Notes: generated by a model not told the origin, from the sequence alone. A stretch of DNA of 18,966 nucleotides from an uncultured Acetobacteraceae bacterium (GCA_903839965.1 CAIMEK010000574.1:1-18966), one strand, 5' to 3'; counted from the stretch's first letter, positions 1 to 7,953 are shown. Numbers and translations: made by a program.

Positions 1-457
1 CATCCCGCCGGCGTGAAGTCGGCCCGCGCGCGGATCGAACGGCGGCATCCGCATCACCAATATGTTCGGGCGCGATCCGGAGCGGTTCGGGGCCTTGTTC
101 TGCACCATCCCGCTGGTGGACATGCGCCGCTGCAGCAGGCTGCTGGCCGGGACCCGGACGACCCGGCGGACTGGGCATTCCTGCGGCACATTTCCGCCTG
201 TCACTCGGTAACGCCGGGCCTGGCCGCGCCGCCGATCCGGTTCGCCACCGCGAGGCGCGACGACCGGGGGCATCCCGGCCACGCCCGCAAGATGGCGGCG
301 AAACTGCAGGCCATGGGCTGCCAGGCGGCGTTTTTCGAGCTGGCCTCCGGCGGGCGGCCACGGCTACGGCGAGGACAACCGCCAGCGCGCCCTGTTCACC
401 GCGCTCGGCTGCGCCTTCCTGCGCGACGCCATCGGCTGGCGCCCGGCCGAGCCCTGA
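1..457 (+). pseudogene. Prolyl oligopeptidase family (S9) remnant, C-terminal part, frameshifted
   Basis: The C-terminal catalytic region of a prolyl-oligopeptidase-type serine peptidase can be read only by changing frame. Positions 32-150 (frame 2) give the nucleophile motif GSNGG followed by IRITNMFGRDPERFGALF. Positions from about 150 to 350 (frame 1) give DWAFLRHISACHSVTPG, then FATARRDDR with the expected catalytic-Asp region. From 356 (frame 2 again) comes GHGYGEDNRQRALFTAL, with the expected catalytic His, ending at TGA 455-457. An in-frame stop (TGA 14-16) also lies upstream of the GSNGG motif in frame 2. At least two or three indels therefore break the gene, and its 5' part lies outside the window. 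The family cleaves short proline-containing peptides. This copy cannot make an intact enzyme unless the indels are sequencing errors. Confidence 0.8.
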
Positions 458-480
458 GCGACAGCCTCCTGCAAAGAAAA

Positions 481-507
481 CCCCGCCAGATCAACGATCT
501 GGCGGGG
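481..507 (-). terminator. Strong intrinsic terminator hairpin
   Basis: A perfect 12-bp stem (CCCCGCCAGATC / GATCTGGCGGGG) has a 3-nt loop AAC. On the minus strand the stem is followed by TTTTCTTTGC, a classic U-tract, so it most clearly terminates minus-strand transcription coming from the LysR gene. The plus strand has no T-tract behind it, though the stem may also slow transcription from the peptidase remnant that ends 23 nt upstream. Confidence 0.75.
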
Positions 508-527
508 CGAGGCTACAGGGAGGCTTC

Positions 528-577
528 ACGTCTGGGAGACGTAAGGGGTCATCCCGACCCCTTTTCCCGCCCGTCAC
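528..577 (+). terminator. Cluster of short hairpins, possible plus-strand terminator
   Basis: Adjoining inverted repeats follow the main terminator. ACGTCT-GGG-AGACGT lies at 528-542. AAGGGGTC-ATCCC-GACCCCTT lies at 543-563 and is followed by TT, so it ends in a four-T run at 562-565. A CCCGCC...GGCGGG pair follows immediately. The second hairpin with its short T run could terminate plus-strand transcription from the peptidase remnant. No gene was recognised between 458 and 769. Confidence 0.4.
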
Positions 578-769
578 CAGGCGGGAACCCCGGCATCGCC
601 GCGACAGGCCGCGACGACGCCGCTATCCGGTGCCCGATTACCTATGTGCCGGCGCGGAGCCCAACCACTCCCGATTTTCAGGGCCGGCCATGCCCACTCC
701 GCATGCCACTGCAGCTTCAGCCTGCAATGCGCTGAAATTGCTCCAGAACAGCTACGGCGTCGGAGACGT

Positions 770-1657
770 TCAGTGCGGGCGTTCGGCCAGCCGCGCCAGC
801 AGGAAATCGCGGAATACCGCGACCCGCTTCGAATTGCGCAGCTCCTCCGGGTAGACGAAGAACACGTCCACCTTCGGCGCCTTGATGTCCGGCAGCACCC
901 GCACCAGCCCCTCGCTCGCGATCGCCATGTAGTCGGGCACCGCGGCAATCCCCAGGCCCGAACGGATGGCCATCAGCATGCCGTGCAGGCTGTTCACCTC
1001 CAGCACCGCCCGATGGATGTGGCCCGGCTTGCGGCCGACCTCGCCCAGCCAGTTCACGTCCTCGACCGGCGGCCGATAGGTGCCGAACAGGATGAGCCGG
1101 TGGTTCTCCAGGTCCTCGGGCCGGGTCGGCGTGCCGTGCTGCTTGATGTACTCGGGGCTGGCGCACACGTGCCATTCCATCGACAGCAGGTGGCGCTGCA
1201 CCAGGTCGGGCTGCTTGGGCGCGTGCATGCGGATCGCCACGTCGGCTTCGCGCATGGCCAGGTCGAGGTCGCTGTCGTCGAGCAGCAACTGCATCGTCAC
1301 GTCCGGGTACTGCTCCAGGAAGGCGTGCAGGCGGGGCGCCAGCCAGGAGGCCCCGAAACCCATCGTGGTGGTCACCTTGAGGCGCCCGGCCGGCTTCTCC
1401 TTGCTCTCGGTGAGCAGCGCCTCGGTCATCGCCAGCTTGGCGAACACCTCGCGCACCGTGCGGTTCAGGCTCTCGCCCTGCTCGGTGAGGATCAGCCCGC
1501 GCGCATGGCGGTGGAACAGCGGCACCTGCAGCGCCTCCTCCAGCGCCGAAATCTGCCGAGACACCGCCGATTGACTCAGGTTCAAGACGTCGCCGGCATG
1601 CGTGAAGCTGCCCGCCTCGGCCACCGCGTGGAATACGCGCAGCTTGTCCCAGTCCAT
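770..1657 (-). CDS. LysR-family transcriptional regulator
   Basis: This 295-aa protein has the full LysR layout. An N-terminal winged helix-turn-helix spans about residues 1-60 (MDWDKLRVFHAVAEAGSF, then LSQSAVSRQISALEEALQVPLFHR). A periplasmic-binding-protein-like effector domain spans about residues 90-290 (RLKVTTTMGFGASWLAP...; SGLGIAAVPDYMA). Length is normal for the family. The start is supported by a GGGGTG stretch 8 nt upstream of the ATG. The gene lies 90 nt downstream of trxB on the same strand, so it may be co-transcribed or have its own promoter in that gap, and it is followed by a strong minus-strand terminator at 481-507. The effector and targets cannot be read from the sequence. 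Confidence 0.95.
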   Translation of the reverse strand: MDWDKLRVFHAVAEAGSFTHAGDVLNLSQSAVSRQISALEEALQVPLFHRHARGLILTEQGESLNRTVREVFAKLAMTEALLTESKEKPAGRLKVTTTMGFGASWLAPRLHAFLEQYPDVTMQLLLDDSDLDLAMREADVAIRMHAPKQPDLVQRHLLSMEWHVCASPEYIKQHGTPTRPEDLENHRLILFGTYRPPVEDVNWLGEVGRKPGHIHRAVLEVNSLHGMLMAIRSGLGIAAVPDYMAIASEGLVRVLPDIKAPKVDVFFVYPEELRNSKRVAVFRDFLLARLAERPH

Positions 1658-1678
1658 GTGTTGGCCACCCCTGCCCGT

Positions 1679-1692
1679 CCGATCGCTATCGG
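1679..1692. promoter_or_regulatory. Small inverted repeat in the trxB-lysR gap
   Basis: CCGAT-CGCT-ATCGG is a perfect 5-bp inverted repeat, 22 nt upstream of the LysR start codon. The size and position would suit an autoregulatory LysR site, but a 5-bp repeat in GC-rich DNA can arise by chance and no clear -10/-35 pair was found beside it. Confidence 0.25.
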
Positions 1693-1747
1693 CCGGTCAA
1701 TTGTTTTGCCCTGCCCCCCGGTCCCAGCGCCGGAGAGCCCGATCGTT

Positions 1748-2716
1748 TCAGTCCGCCGCCATCGCCGAGTCGGCACCCTGAGCGGCCAGCCACTTTTCGG
1801 CTTCCAGGGCCGCCATGCAACCGGTTCCAGCAGCCGTTACGGCCTGTCGCCATACCTTGTCCTGCACGTCGCCGGCGGCGAACACGCCCGCAACCGACGT
1901 GCGCGTGGTGCCCGGCGCCGTCATCACGTAACCGTCGTCGTCGAGTTGCACCTGGCCGCGGAAGATTGCCGTATTCGGCGTGTGGCCGATAGCCACGAAC
2001 ACGCCGTCCACGTCCAGCCGGCTTTCCGCGCCGGAGGCGACGTCGCGCAGCCGCAGGCCCGCCACGCCGGCCGGCTGGCCCGCGGCCAGCACCTCCAGCA
2101 CCACGGCGTTCCAGACCACCTTCACCTTCGGGTTGGCGAACAGCCGGCGCTGCAGGATCTTTTCGGCCCGCAGGGTGTCCCGTCGGTGCACGAGGGTGAC
2201 GCTTTCGGCGTGGTGGGTCAGGTACAACGCCTCCTCGACCGCCGTGTTGCCGCCGCCGATGACCGCCACGCGCTGGCCGCGGAAGAAGAACCCGTCGCAG
2301 GTCGCACAGGCCGACACCCCGAACCCCTGCAGCGCTCGTTCGGACTCCAACCCCAGCCAGCGGGCCTGCGCCCCGGTGGCGAGGATCACCGAGTCGGCCA
2401 GATAGAGATCGCCGGAATCGGCCACGCAGCGGAACGGAACCGCGGAAAAGTCCGCCTCGGTGATGAGGTCATGGATGATTTTCGTGCCGACATGCTCGGC
2501 CTGGGCCTGCATCTGCTCCATCAGCCACGGCCCCTGGATCGCCTGGGCGAAGCCGGGGAAATTCTCCACCTCGGTGGTGATCATCAACTGCCCGCCGGGC
2601 TGCAGACCGGCCACCAGCAAGGGTTGCAGGCCCGCGCGCGCGGTGTAGATCGCCGCCGTGTAGCCGGCCGGGCCGGCGCCGACGATCAGGACGCGGGTGC
2701 GATAGGTCTCAGGCAT
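1748..2716 (-). CDS. trxB: Thioredoxin reductase
   Basis: The 322-aa product is a flavoprotein that transfers electrons from NADPH through FAD and a redox-active disulfide to thioredoxin in the cytosol. Visible hallmarks are the FAD-binding GAGPAG (residues about 13-18), PGGQL and TEVENFPGF (40-55), the active-site CATC (137-140) followed by DG, the NADPH-binding GGGNTA (154-159), HRRD, and the C-terminal FAD contact GVFAAGDV. The reading frame stays open 34 codons further upstream, but that extension is unlike the family. The ATG at 2716, giving MPETYRTRVLIVGAGPAG, matches the usual N-terminus and is chosen. A GGTTG-G-CAACC palindrome at 2739-2749 lies just upstream of the start. It is divergent from the Lrp/AsnC gene and upstream of the LysR gene. 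Confidence 0.96.
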   Translation of the reverse strand: MPETYRTRVLIVGAGPAGYTAAIYTARAGLQPLLVAGLQPGGQLMITTEVENFPGFAQAIQGPWLMEQMQAQAEHVGTKIIHDLITEADFSAVPFRCVADSGDLYLADSVILATGAQARWLGLESERALQGFGVSACATCDGFFFRGQRVAVIGGGNTAVEEALYLTHHAESVTLVHRRDTLRAEKILQRRLFANPKVKVVWNAVVLEVLAAGQPAGVAGLRLRDVASGAESRLDVDGVFVAIGHTPNTAIFRGQVQLDDDGYVMTAPGTTRTSVAGVFAAGDVQDKVWRQAVTAAGTGCMAALEAEKWLAAQGADSAMAAD

Positions 2717-2796
2717 CTCTCGGGAATCCGCCGCTTTCGGTTGGCAACCATATCGGCGGCGCGCGCGTCGACACAAGGCAGCATACGTCTCCACCC

Positions 2797-2824
2797 TTGC
2801 CAGCGGGTGCTTGTGCAATAATAT
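2797..2824 (+). promoter_or_regulatory. Sigma70-type promoter for the Lrp/AsnC gene
   Basis: TTGCCA (2797-2802) and TAATAT (2819-2824) are separated by 16 nt on the plus strand, each close to the sigma70 consensus and standing out as AT-rich in this GC-rich region. Transcription would start near 2831, leaving a leader of about 70 nt before the ATG at 2901. The site lies in the trxB/lrp divergent gap, so a regulator bound here could affect both genes. Confidence 0.6.
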
Positions 2825-2900
2825 TTCGTGGCTCCGCTACCCTTTGGCAACGGCGCAACGGCATTCACCCACCCGGACCCGCCGGGAAAGGCGCCCCGAG

Positions 2901-3377
2901 ATGAAACCGCACATCGAAACCCCCGTCCTGGACGCCATCGACCGCCGCATCCTGGCAGAACTGCAGGAAGACGGTCGGATGACGAACGTCGAACTGGCCC
3001 GCCGGGCCGGCATTTCGGCCCCGCCCTGCCTGCGCCGCGTGCGCCGGCTGGAAGAGGCCGGCATCATCCGCGGCTACCACGCCGATACCGACCCGCAGTT
3101 GCTGAACTGGGAAATCACCTTCTTCGCCATCGTCGGACTGGAGAGCCAGAAGGAGCTGGTGCTCTCCGGTTTCGAGCAGATGGTGGGGGACTGGCCGGAA
3201 GTGCGCGAGTGCCACATGATCCGCGGCGGCGGCGATTTCCTGCTGCGACTCGTGGCGCGCGATACCGCGCATGAGAATGCGTTGACCCAGCGGCTCACCG
3301 GATCTGCCCATGTCAGCCGGGTGCAGACCTTGCAGACCATCCGCACCAGTCGTCACCTGACGGGCGTTCCGTTCTGA
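2901..3377 (+). CDS. Lrp/AsnC-family transcriptional regulator
   Basis: This 158-aa protein (from the chosen start) has an N-terminal helix-turn-helix (about residues 10-60: LDAIDRRILAELQEDGRMTNVE, then GISAPPCLRRVRRLEEAGII) and a C-terminal RAM/AsnC ligand-binding domain (about 70-150: EITFFAIVGLE...; VRECHMIRGGGDFLLRLVA). Family members bind DNA as dimers or octamers and respond to amino acids. The frame is open upstream to 2811, but ATG 2901 gives the family's normal length and leaves the 2797-2824 promoter outside the coding region. The glycosyltransferase frame follows within about 40 nt or less, so the two may be co-transcribed. The divergent trxB is a possible target. Confidence 0.94.
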   Translation: MKPHIETPVLDAIDRRILAELQEDGRMTNVELARRAGISAPPCLRRVRRLEEAGIIRGYHADTDPQLLNWEITFFAIVGLESQKELVLSGFEQMVGDWPEVRECHMIRGGGDFLLRLVARDTAHENALTQRLTGSAHVSRVQTLQTIRTSRHLTGVPF

Positions 3378-3418
3378 GCGAAACGGATCGTCGCGCGGAG
3401 GCGTCCGGCGGATCCGGC

Positions 3419-4870
3419 GTGGTGGTGCTGATCCTGTTGCTTTCGGGATTGACCCTGCTCCGCCTGATCGTCGCGGCGCAGACTCCGCTGGCCCCCGACG
3501 AGGCCTATTACTGGGTGTGGTCGAAGGCCCTGGCGGCGGGCTACCCCGATCACCCGCCCATGGTGGCGCTGTGGATCCGGGCCGGCACCGCGCTGTTGGG
3601 CGACAACGAACTGGGCGTGCGCCTGCTCAGCCCGTTGGCGGCGGCCGCGGGCTCGGTGCTGCTCTGGCGCGCCGCGGAGGACCTGCTGCCCGGGCGGGGA
3701 GCGGGCTTGCCCGCGCTGGTGCTGGCCAACGCCACGCTGCTGTTCGGCGTGGGCACGGTGACGATGACCCCGGACACGCCGTTACTGTTGTTCTGGACGG
3801 CGGCCCTGTTCGGTTGGGGACGCCTGCTCGCCACCGGCCGCCGGGGCTGGTGGGGGGGGGTGGGAGTGGCGGTCGGGCTGGCGGCGGCCAGCAAATACAC
3901 CGCGCTGCTGATGGCGCCCGCGGTGCTGCTCTGGCTGCTGGCGGTGCCGTCCCTGCGGCCCTGGCTGCGCCGACCCGGTCCCTGGCTTGGCGGGCTGGCG
4001 GCGCTGGCGGTGTTCGCCCCGGTGCTGGCCTGGAACGCCGGCCATGACTGGGTCAGCTTCCTCCGCCAGGGCAGCCGGCTGGGCGACTGGCGGCCCGCGT
4101 GGGCCTTGCAGTTTCTCGGCGAGTTGCTGGGCGGACAGATCGGCCTGGCGACGCCCGGGCTGGCGCTGCTGTTCGGCGCCGGGTTCGTGGTTGCCCTGCG
4201 CCGGGCCCGGGCGCGCGAACCGGGCTGGACCCTGCTGGCGGCGCTGCTGGTGGTGCCGACCCTGGTGTTCGTGCAGCACGCGCTCGGCGACCGGGTGCAG
4301 GCCAACTGGCCGTCCGTGCTGTATCCCCAGGCCGCCATCGCCGCCGCCGGCCTTGGCGCTCGCTGGCGTCGGCTGCGGGCGCCCGCGGCGGGGCTGGGCT
4401 TCCTGGTGACGGCGGTGGTCTGGGTGCAGGCCGTCATCTGGGCCCCGGTGGTGCTTCCCAACCACTGGGACGCCACCCTGACGCGCCTCGGGGGCTGGCA
4501 GCCACTGGCCGACGACGTGGCGCGGCTTAGCCGTGCCGGGGAGGCGGAGTATGTGGCGGCCGCCAATTACAGCCAGGCCGCGGAACTGGCCTGGTACCTG
4601 CCGGCGGATATGACCGTGCTGGCGCTGGGCGCCCGCTGGCGCTGGCTCGACCTGCCCGACGCCAGCAGATTCGCCAATGGGCGCAGCGGGCTGCTGGTGC
4701 GCCCCGACCGCGGCGCCGATCCGCCACCCAGCGCCGATTTCGCCCCCCCGGAACCGCTGGGCCGGCTCGACCGCGCTCGCGAGGGCATCGTGGCCGAGCA
4801 CGTCCGCCTGGATCGTGTGGTCGGCCGCCCCGGGCCGGCGCCGATCGTGTTCCTGCCGCGCCGACGCTGA
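3419..4870 (+). CDS. GT-C glycosyltransferase, PMT/ArnT-like, polytopic membrane protein
   Basis: The roughly 483-aa protein has many hydrophobic segments, starting with VVVLILLLSGLTLLRLIV. The N-terminal loop carries the PMT_2/ArnT-type signature LAPDEAYYWVW...YPDHPPMVALW, with acidic pair D27-E28 and D44. In GT-C enzymes this acidic motif contributes to catalysis with polyprenyl-phosphate sugar donors at the outer face of the cytoplasmic membrane. The likely role is transfer of a sugar to a lipid or protein acceptor; the acceptor is unknown. The start is uncertain. GTG 3419 begins directly at the first membrane helix, and the frame remains open to the end of the Lrp gene, so a start nearer 3377 is possible. 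A run of nine G lies inside the gene at 3852-3860. The gene ends 11 nt from the convergent dinB. Confidence 0.85.
   Translation: MVVLILLLSGLTLLRLIVAAQTPLAPDEAYYWVWSKALAAGYPDHPPMVALWIRAGTALLGDNELGVRLLSPLAAAAGSVLLWRAAEDLLPGRGAGLPALVLANATLLFGVGTVTMTPDTPLLLFWTAALFGWGRLLATGRRGWWGGVGVAVGLAAASKYTALLMAPAVLLWLLAVPSLRPWLRRPGPWLGGLAALAVFAPVLAWNAGHDWVSFLRQGSRLGDWRPAWALQFLGELLGGQIGLATPGLALLFGAGFVVALRRARAREPGWTLLAALLVVPTLVFVQHALGDRVQANWPSVLYPQAAIAAAGLGARWRRLRAPAAGLGFLVTAVVWVQAVIWAPVVLPNHWDATLTRLGGWQPLADDVARLSRAGEAEYVAAANYSQAAELAWYLPADMTVLALGARWRWLDLPDASRFANGRSGLLVRPDRGADPPPSADFAPPEPLGRLDRAREGIVAEHVRLDRVVGRPGPAPIVFLPRRR
3852..3860 (+). repeat. G9 homopolymer within the glycosyltransferase gene
   Basis: Nine consecutive G residues encode part of WWGGVG in the membrane glycosyltransferase. 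Slippage by one base would shift the frame. Such runs can be phase-variable but may also be chance in GC-rich DNA. Confidence 0.6.
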
Positions 4871-4881
4871 GCGGCCCGGGC

Positions 4882-6126
4882 CTACAGCCCCCTGCCCCGC
4901 ACCACCGCCTGCATGCCGAAGCGCCGGCGCAAGGCATCGATCGCCTCCTGGGTGGCGACCCGGCGGGGCACCTGGGGATCGGCAAGGTCCGGCTGGTCGG
5001 CCAGGCGGCCCGGCAGCAGCGGCTGGGCGCCGATGCCGATCAACCGAAATGCGGTGCCGTCGACTTCGTGCGCCAGCATCGTGCGCGCCGCCGCGAACAA
5101 CAGGTCGGGCAGCCGGGTCGGCGCATCCAGCCGATGCGTCCGCGTGCGCGGCACGAAGGCGGCGGTCTTCAGTTTCAGCACCACGCCGCCGGCCGCGAAA
5201 TCCTCGCCGTGCAGCCGGTTGGCGAGCTTTTCCGTCAGCCGCCAGAGCTGCCGCTCCAGCTCGGTGCGATCGGCGATGTCGGTCACGAACGTGGTCTCGG
5301 CGCTGATCGACTTCGTTTCGCGCGCCGGATCGACGGCACGGGCGTCCTCGCCGCGGGCGCGGCGGACCAGCGCCGGGCCGTCGTCGCCGAAGCGCGCGCG
5401 CGCCGCCCGGTCGGTGAGTACCTGCAGATGGCCAAGCCTGGTAATGCCCATCGTTTCCAGCTTGCGGGCAAAGGCCGGGCCGATGCCGGGCAGCAGGCGG
5501 ACCGGCTGGGGCGCCAGCACCTCGGCGGCCTCGACGCCGATGACGCAAAAGCCGCGCGGCTTGTCGCGGCCCGCGGCGATCTTCGCCAGCAGGGGGTTGG
5601 GCGCCAGCCCGATCGACACGGTGATGCCGACCTCGCGCTCGACCGCGCCGGCGAAGCGCGCCAGCACCACCGCCGGAGGGGCACCGTGCAGCGCTTCGGT
5701 GCCGGCGAGGTCGAGCACCGCCTCGTCGATGGACAGCGGCTGCACCAGCGGCGTGAGGTGCTCCATCAGGGTGCGGATCTGTCGGCTGGCGGCGACGTAT
5801 TTGGCGAAATTCGGCCTGATGACGACCGCGTCCGGGCAGGCCTTCAGCGCCCTGAACATCGGCATGGCGCTGCGCACGCCCTGGATGCGGGCGATGTAGC
5901 ACGCCGCGGCGACCACCCCGCGCACGCCGCCGCCAATGATGACGGGTCGAGCGGCAAGCTCCGGCCGGTCGCGCTTTTCCACGCTGGCGAAGAAGGCGTC
6001 ACAGTCGACATGGGCGATGTGCAGGCCGAACAGCTCCGGATGACGCACGATGCGCCCGCCGCCGCAGGCCGGGCAGAGCGGCGCCTCGCCCGCCACCGCC
6101 GCGCAGTCGCGGCAGAGCGCGGCCAC
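4882..6126 (-). CDS. dinB: DNA polymerase IV (Y-family translesion polymerase)
   Basis: The 414-aa product is an error-prone polymerase that copies past DNA lesions. Catalytic carboxylates are visible in HVDCDAFFASVE (D41) and SIDEAVLDL (D134, E135), with the steric-gate region DAFFASVE. Thumb/helix-hairpin-helix sequence LLPGIGPAFARKLETMGI and a little-finger domain (KSISAETTF...) follow. An N-terminal extension before the palm domain carries CRDC (C5, C8) and CPAC (C18, C21), a predicted zinc ribbon seen in some alphaproteobacterial DinB proteins. The GTG at 6124-6126 is the start that includes this ribbon. The start lies 3 nt downstream of the ROK kinase stop on the same strand, implying co-transcription. 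A GGCCCGGGCC palindrome (4873-4882) reaches the first base of its stop codon at the junction with the convergent glycosyltransferase. Confidence 0.95.
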   Translation of the reverse strand: MAALCRDCAAVAGEAPLCPACGGGRIVRHPELFGLHIAHVDCDAFFASVEKRDRPELAARPVIIGGGVRGVVAAACYIARIQGVRSAMPMFRALKACPDAVVIRPNFAKYVAASRQIRTLMEHLTPLVQPLSIDEAVLDLAGTEALHGAPPAVVLARFAGAVEREVGITVSIGLAPNPLLAKIAAGRDKPRGFCVIGVEAAEVLAPQPVRLLPGIGPAFARKLETMGITRLGHLQVLTDRAARARFGDDGPALVRRARGEDARAVDPARETKSISAETTFVTDIADRTELERQLWRLTEKLANRLHGEDFAAGGVVLKLKTAAFVPRTRTHRLDAPTRLPDLLFAAARTMLAHEVDGTAFRLIGIGAQPLLPGRLADQPDLADPQVPRRVATQEAIDALRRRFGMQAVVRGRGL

Positions 6127-6129
6127 CGC

Positions 6130-7050
6130 TCAGGCCGCGGGGGCGGGCCAGAGCCAGGCAGCGCCGCGCACGCCTGAGGAATCGCCGTGCATGTTCTTCA
6201 CCACCGGCGTCTGGACGAGGTCGGAGAAGACGTATTTGGGCAGCAATCCGGGCAGTTCGGCGTAGAGATGGTCCATATTGGACAGGCCGCCGCCCAGCAC
6301 GATGACGTCCGGGTCGATCACGTCGATGACCACGGCGAGGCCGCGGGCGAGCCGGTCGACGTGGCGGGCAAGCGCGGCGGCGGCACGTTCCTCCCCGGCG
6401 GCGGCGCGGGCCGGGATGCCGCTGGCGTCACGCGCGTCGGGGCCGTCGCAGTCCTTGGCGAGCGCGGTGCCGGAAATGCGCGTTTCCAGGCAGTTGTAAA
6501 GGCCGCACCAGCAATGCGCGCCGGGCAGCTCGTCGGGCCGGGGCCAGGGCAGCGGGGTGTGGCCCCATTCGCCGGCGATGCGGTGGCGGCCCGACAGCAC
6601 GCGGCCGTCGACGATAATGCCGCCGCCGCAGCCGGTGCCGATGATGACGCCGAACACGCAGCGCTGGCCGGCGCCGGCGCCGTCGGCCGCTTCGGAGAGG
6701 GCGAAGCAGTTGGCGTCGTTTTCCATCCGCACGTCGCGGCCGAGGGCGCTGGCGAAGTCGCGGTCCAGCGGGTGGCCGTTCAGCGCGACGGAGTTGGCGT
6801 TCTTCACCAGGCCGGTCGCGGGGCTGATGACGCCCGGCATGCCCACGCCGACGCTGCCGCTGCCGCCGAGTTGCGATTCGAGGCCGCGAACGAGGTCCAC
6901 CATGGCGGCCACCGTGGCATCGTAGCCGTGCGGGGTGGGAATGCGGTGGCGCAGACGGAGGTTGCCGTCGGGGGCCAATGCGGCGGTTTCGATCTTGGTG
7001 CCACCCAGGTCGATGCCGATGCGGTAGTCGTATGTGGGTGAGTCGGTCAT
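6130..7050 (-). CDS. ROK-family sugar kinase, fructokinase-like
   Basis: This 306-aa cytosolic kinase phosphorylates a free hexose with ATP. The N-terminal phosphate-binding loop IGIDLGGTKIE (about residues 11-21) is followed by the sugar-binding and catalytic segment MENDANCFALSEA, with catalytic D112. Next come GTGCGGGIIVDG and the ROK zinc site: GEWGH with H164, then CWCGLYNC with C180, C182 and C187. PLPWPRPDELPG between the zinc ligands is typical of Mak-type fructokinases, so fructose is the favoured substrate, but N-acetylglucosamine or glucose cannot be excluded. The TGA is 3 nt before the dinB start. The segment 7051-7215 upstream has no recognisable gene and no convincing promoter was identified there. 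Confidence 0.93.
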   Translation of the reverse strand: MTDSPTYDYRIGIDLGGTKIETAALAPDGNLRLRHRIPTPHGYDATVAAMVDLVRGLESQLGGSGSVGVGMPGVISPATGLVKNANSVALNGHPLDRDFASALGRDVRMENDANCFALSEAADGAGAGQRCVFGVIIGTGCGGGIIVDGRVLSGRHRIAGEWGHTPLPWPRPDELPGAHCWCGLYNCLETRISGTALAKDCDGPDARDASGIPARAAAGEERAAAALARHVDRLARGLAVVIDVIDPDVIVLGGGLSNMDHLYAELPGLLPKYVFSDLVQTPVVKNMHGDSSGVRGAAWLWPAPAA

Positions 7051-7215
7051 TGTTGAATATTGCCCTGGGATGGCGGAGCACTCAAGGACGAGCCGACGGA
7101 AACCGACGGATAGAGTCCGGCGCCGAAGGCGATCGCGGGGTCGGCGGGAGGCCGGGGCTGGGCGAGGCAGCGGGGAAGGCCGAAGGGTGCGCAGCAGGGG
7201 AATTGGGCGAACGAT

Positions 7216-7620
7216 TTATCGCGCGACGATGCCGGCGAGGAAGTCGTCATCCCACGCGGCGAGCGTGCGGCGCAGCCGCACCCAGTCCTTGCCCGGCGCG
7301 CGCCGGATGAGGTTGAGCGCCATGTGTTCGACCGGGGTGAAATTGGCGGGTGCGTGATCGATCCGGACACGGCATTCGTGGTCGCGAAAGATCATGTCCA
7401 TGATCCAGTGCAGGCTGTTCTCGATGCACCAATGGTTGCGAACGATCGGCCCCATGGCTTGCGCCAGCAGAAACGGCGACGTGCTGTAGAAGCGGGTCTC
7501 GACTGCGACCTGGCCGAGCGCGAGGCGCTGGCGCGCGGCGAAGGCGGACACCATGTGGATCAGGCCGTTGACGAAATCGCTCTGGGTTGATGGCACATGG
7601 CGCTTGGGCGGCAGCGGCAA
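7216..7620 (-). mobile_element. ISAs1-family transposase remnant with internal deletion
   Basis: The 134-codon frame matches pieces of an ISAs1-type (H-repeat-associated) DDE transposase. An internal segment GLIHMVSAFAARQRLALGQVAVE is followed directly by the C-terminal segment TRFYSTSPFLLAQAMGPIVRNHWCIENSLHWIMDMIFRDHECRVR...APANF...MALNLIRR, ending in AAWDDDFLAGIVAR. In intact transposases a long central region carrying catalytic aspartates lies between these blocks, and here it is absent, so the protein cannot be active. The N-terminal region is also shortened, with HVPS adjoining the VNGLIHMV block. The frame nevertheless stays open. It directly abuts another IS remnant on its right. Confidence 0.85.
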
Positions 7621-7629
7621 CGCCAGCCG

Positions 7630-7953
7630 GAAATATTGGTGGGCCGGGCGGAGCTGCCGCGCTCACCGGGGCACGTATTCCATGACCGACTGCAGGCGGA
7701 GCTGATCACCGCCGGGTTCGACAGCCATGTGGCAGGGCTGAGCGCGCCCTGTTACGCATCGCGTCGCGGTTGTCCGTCGCTGCCGCCGGGCCGCTACTTC
7801 CGCATGCTGCTGGTTGGCTGCTTCGAAGCCATCGACAGCGAGCGCGGCCTGGAATGGCGCTGTGCCGACAGCCTGTCGCTGCAGGAGTTCCTGCGGCTTG
7901 GTGAGCGTGATCCGGTGCCGGAGCACTCCTGGCTGAGCCGCACCCGCTGCCGG
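7630..7953 (+). mobile_element. IS1182-like transposase fragment (N-terminal part)
   Basis: The plus strand encodes about 105 residues matching the N-terminal domain of IS1182/DUF772-type transposases: ELPRSPGHVFHDRLQAEL, PSLPPGRYFRMLLVGCFEAIDSERGLEWRCADSLSLQEFL, then a degenerate version of the DHSSLSRTR motif (EHSWLSRTR). Similarity stops near 7953, and the catalytic domain is missing. No start codon sits at the expected place because the left end joins the ISAs1 remnant. It is a non-functional fragment. Confidence 0.8.

Noticed and set aside
644..2821. A 725-codon plus-strand frame opposite lysR and trxB
   Set aside because: It is a low-complexity His/Arg/Gln-rich shadow of two clear minus-strand genes.
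3782..5902. A 706-codon minus-strand frame spanning parts of the glycosyltransferase and dinB
   Set aside because: It crosses two unrelated real genes in wrong frames and shows no domain signature.
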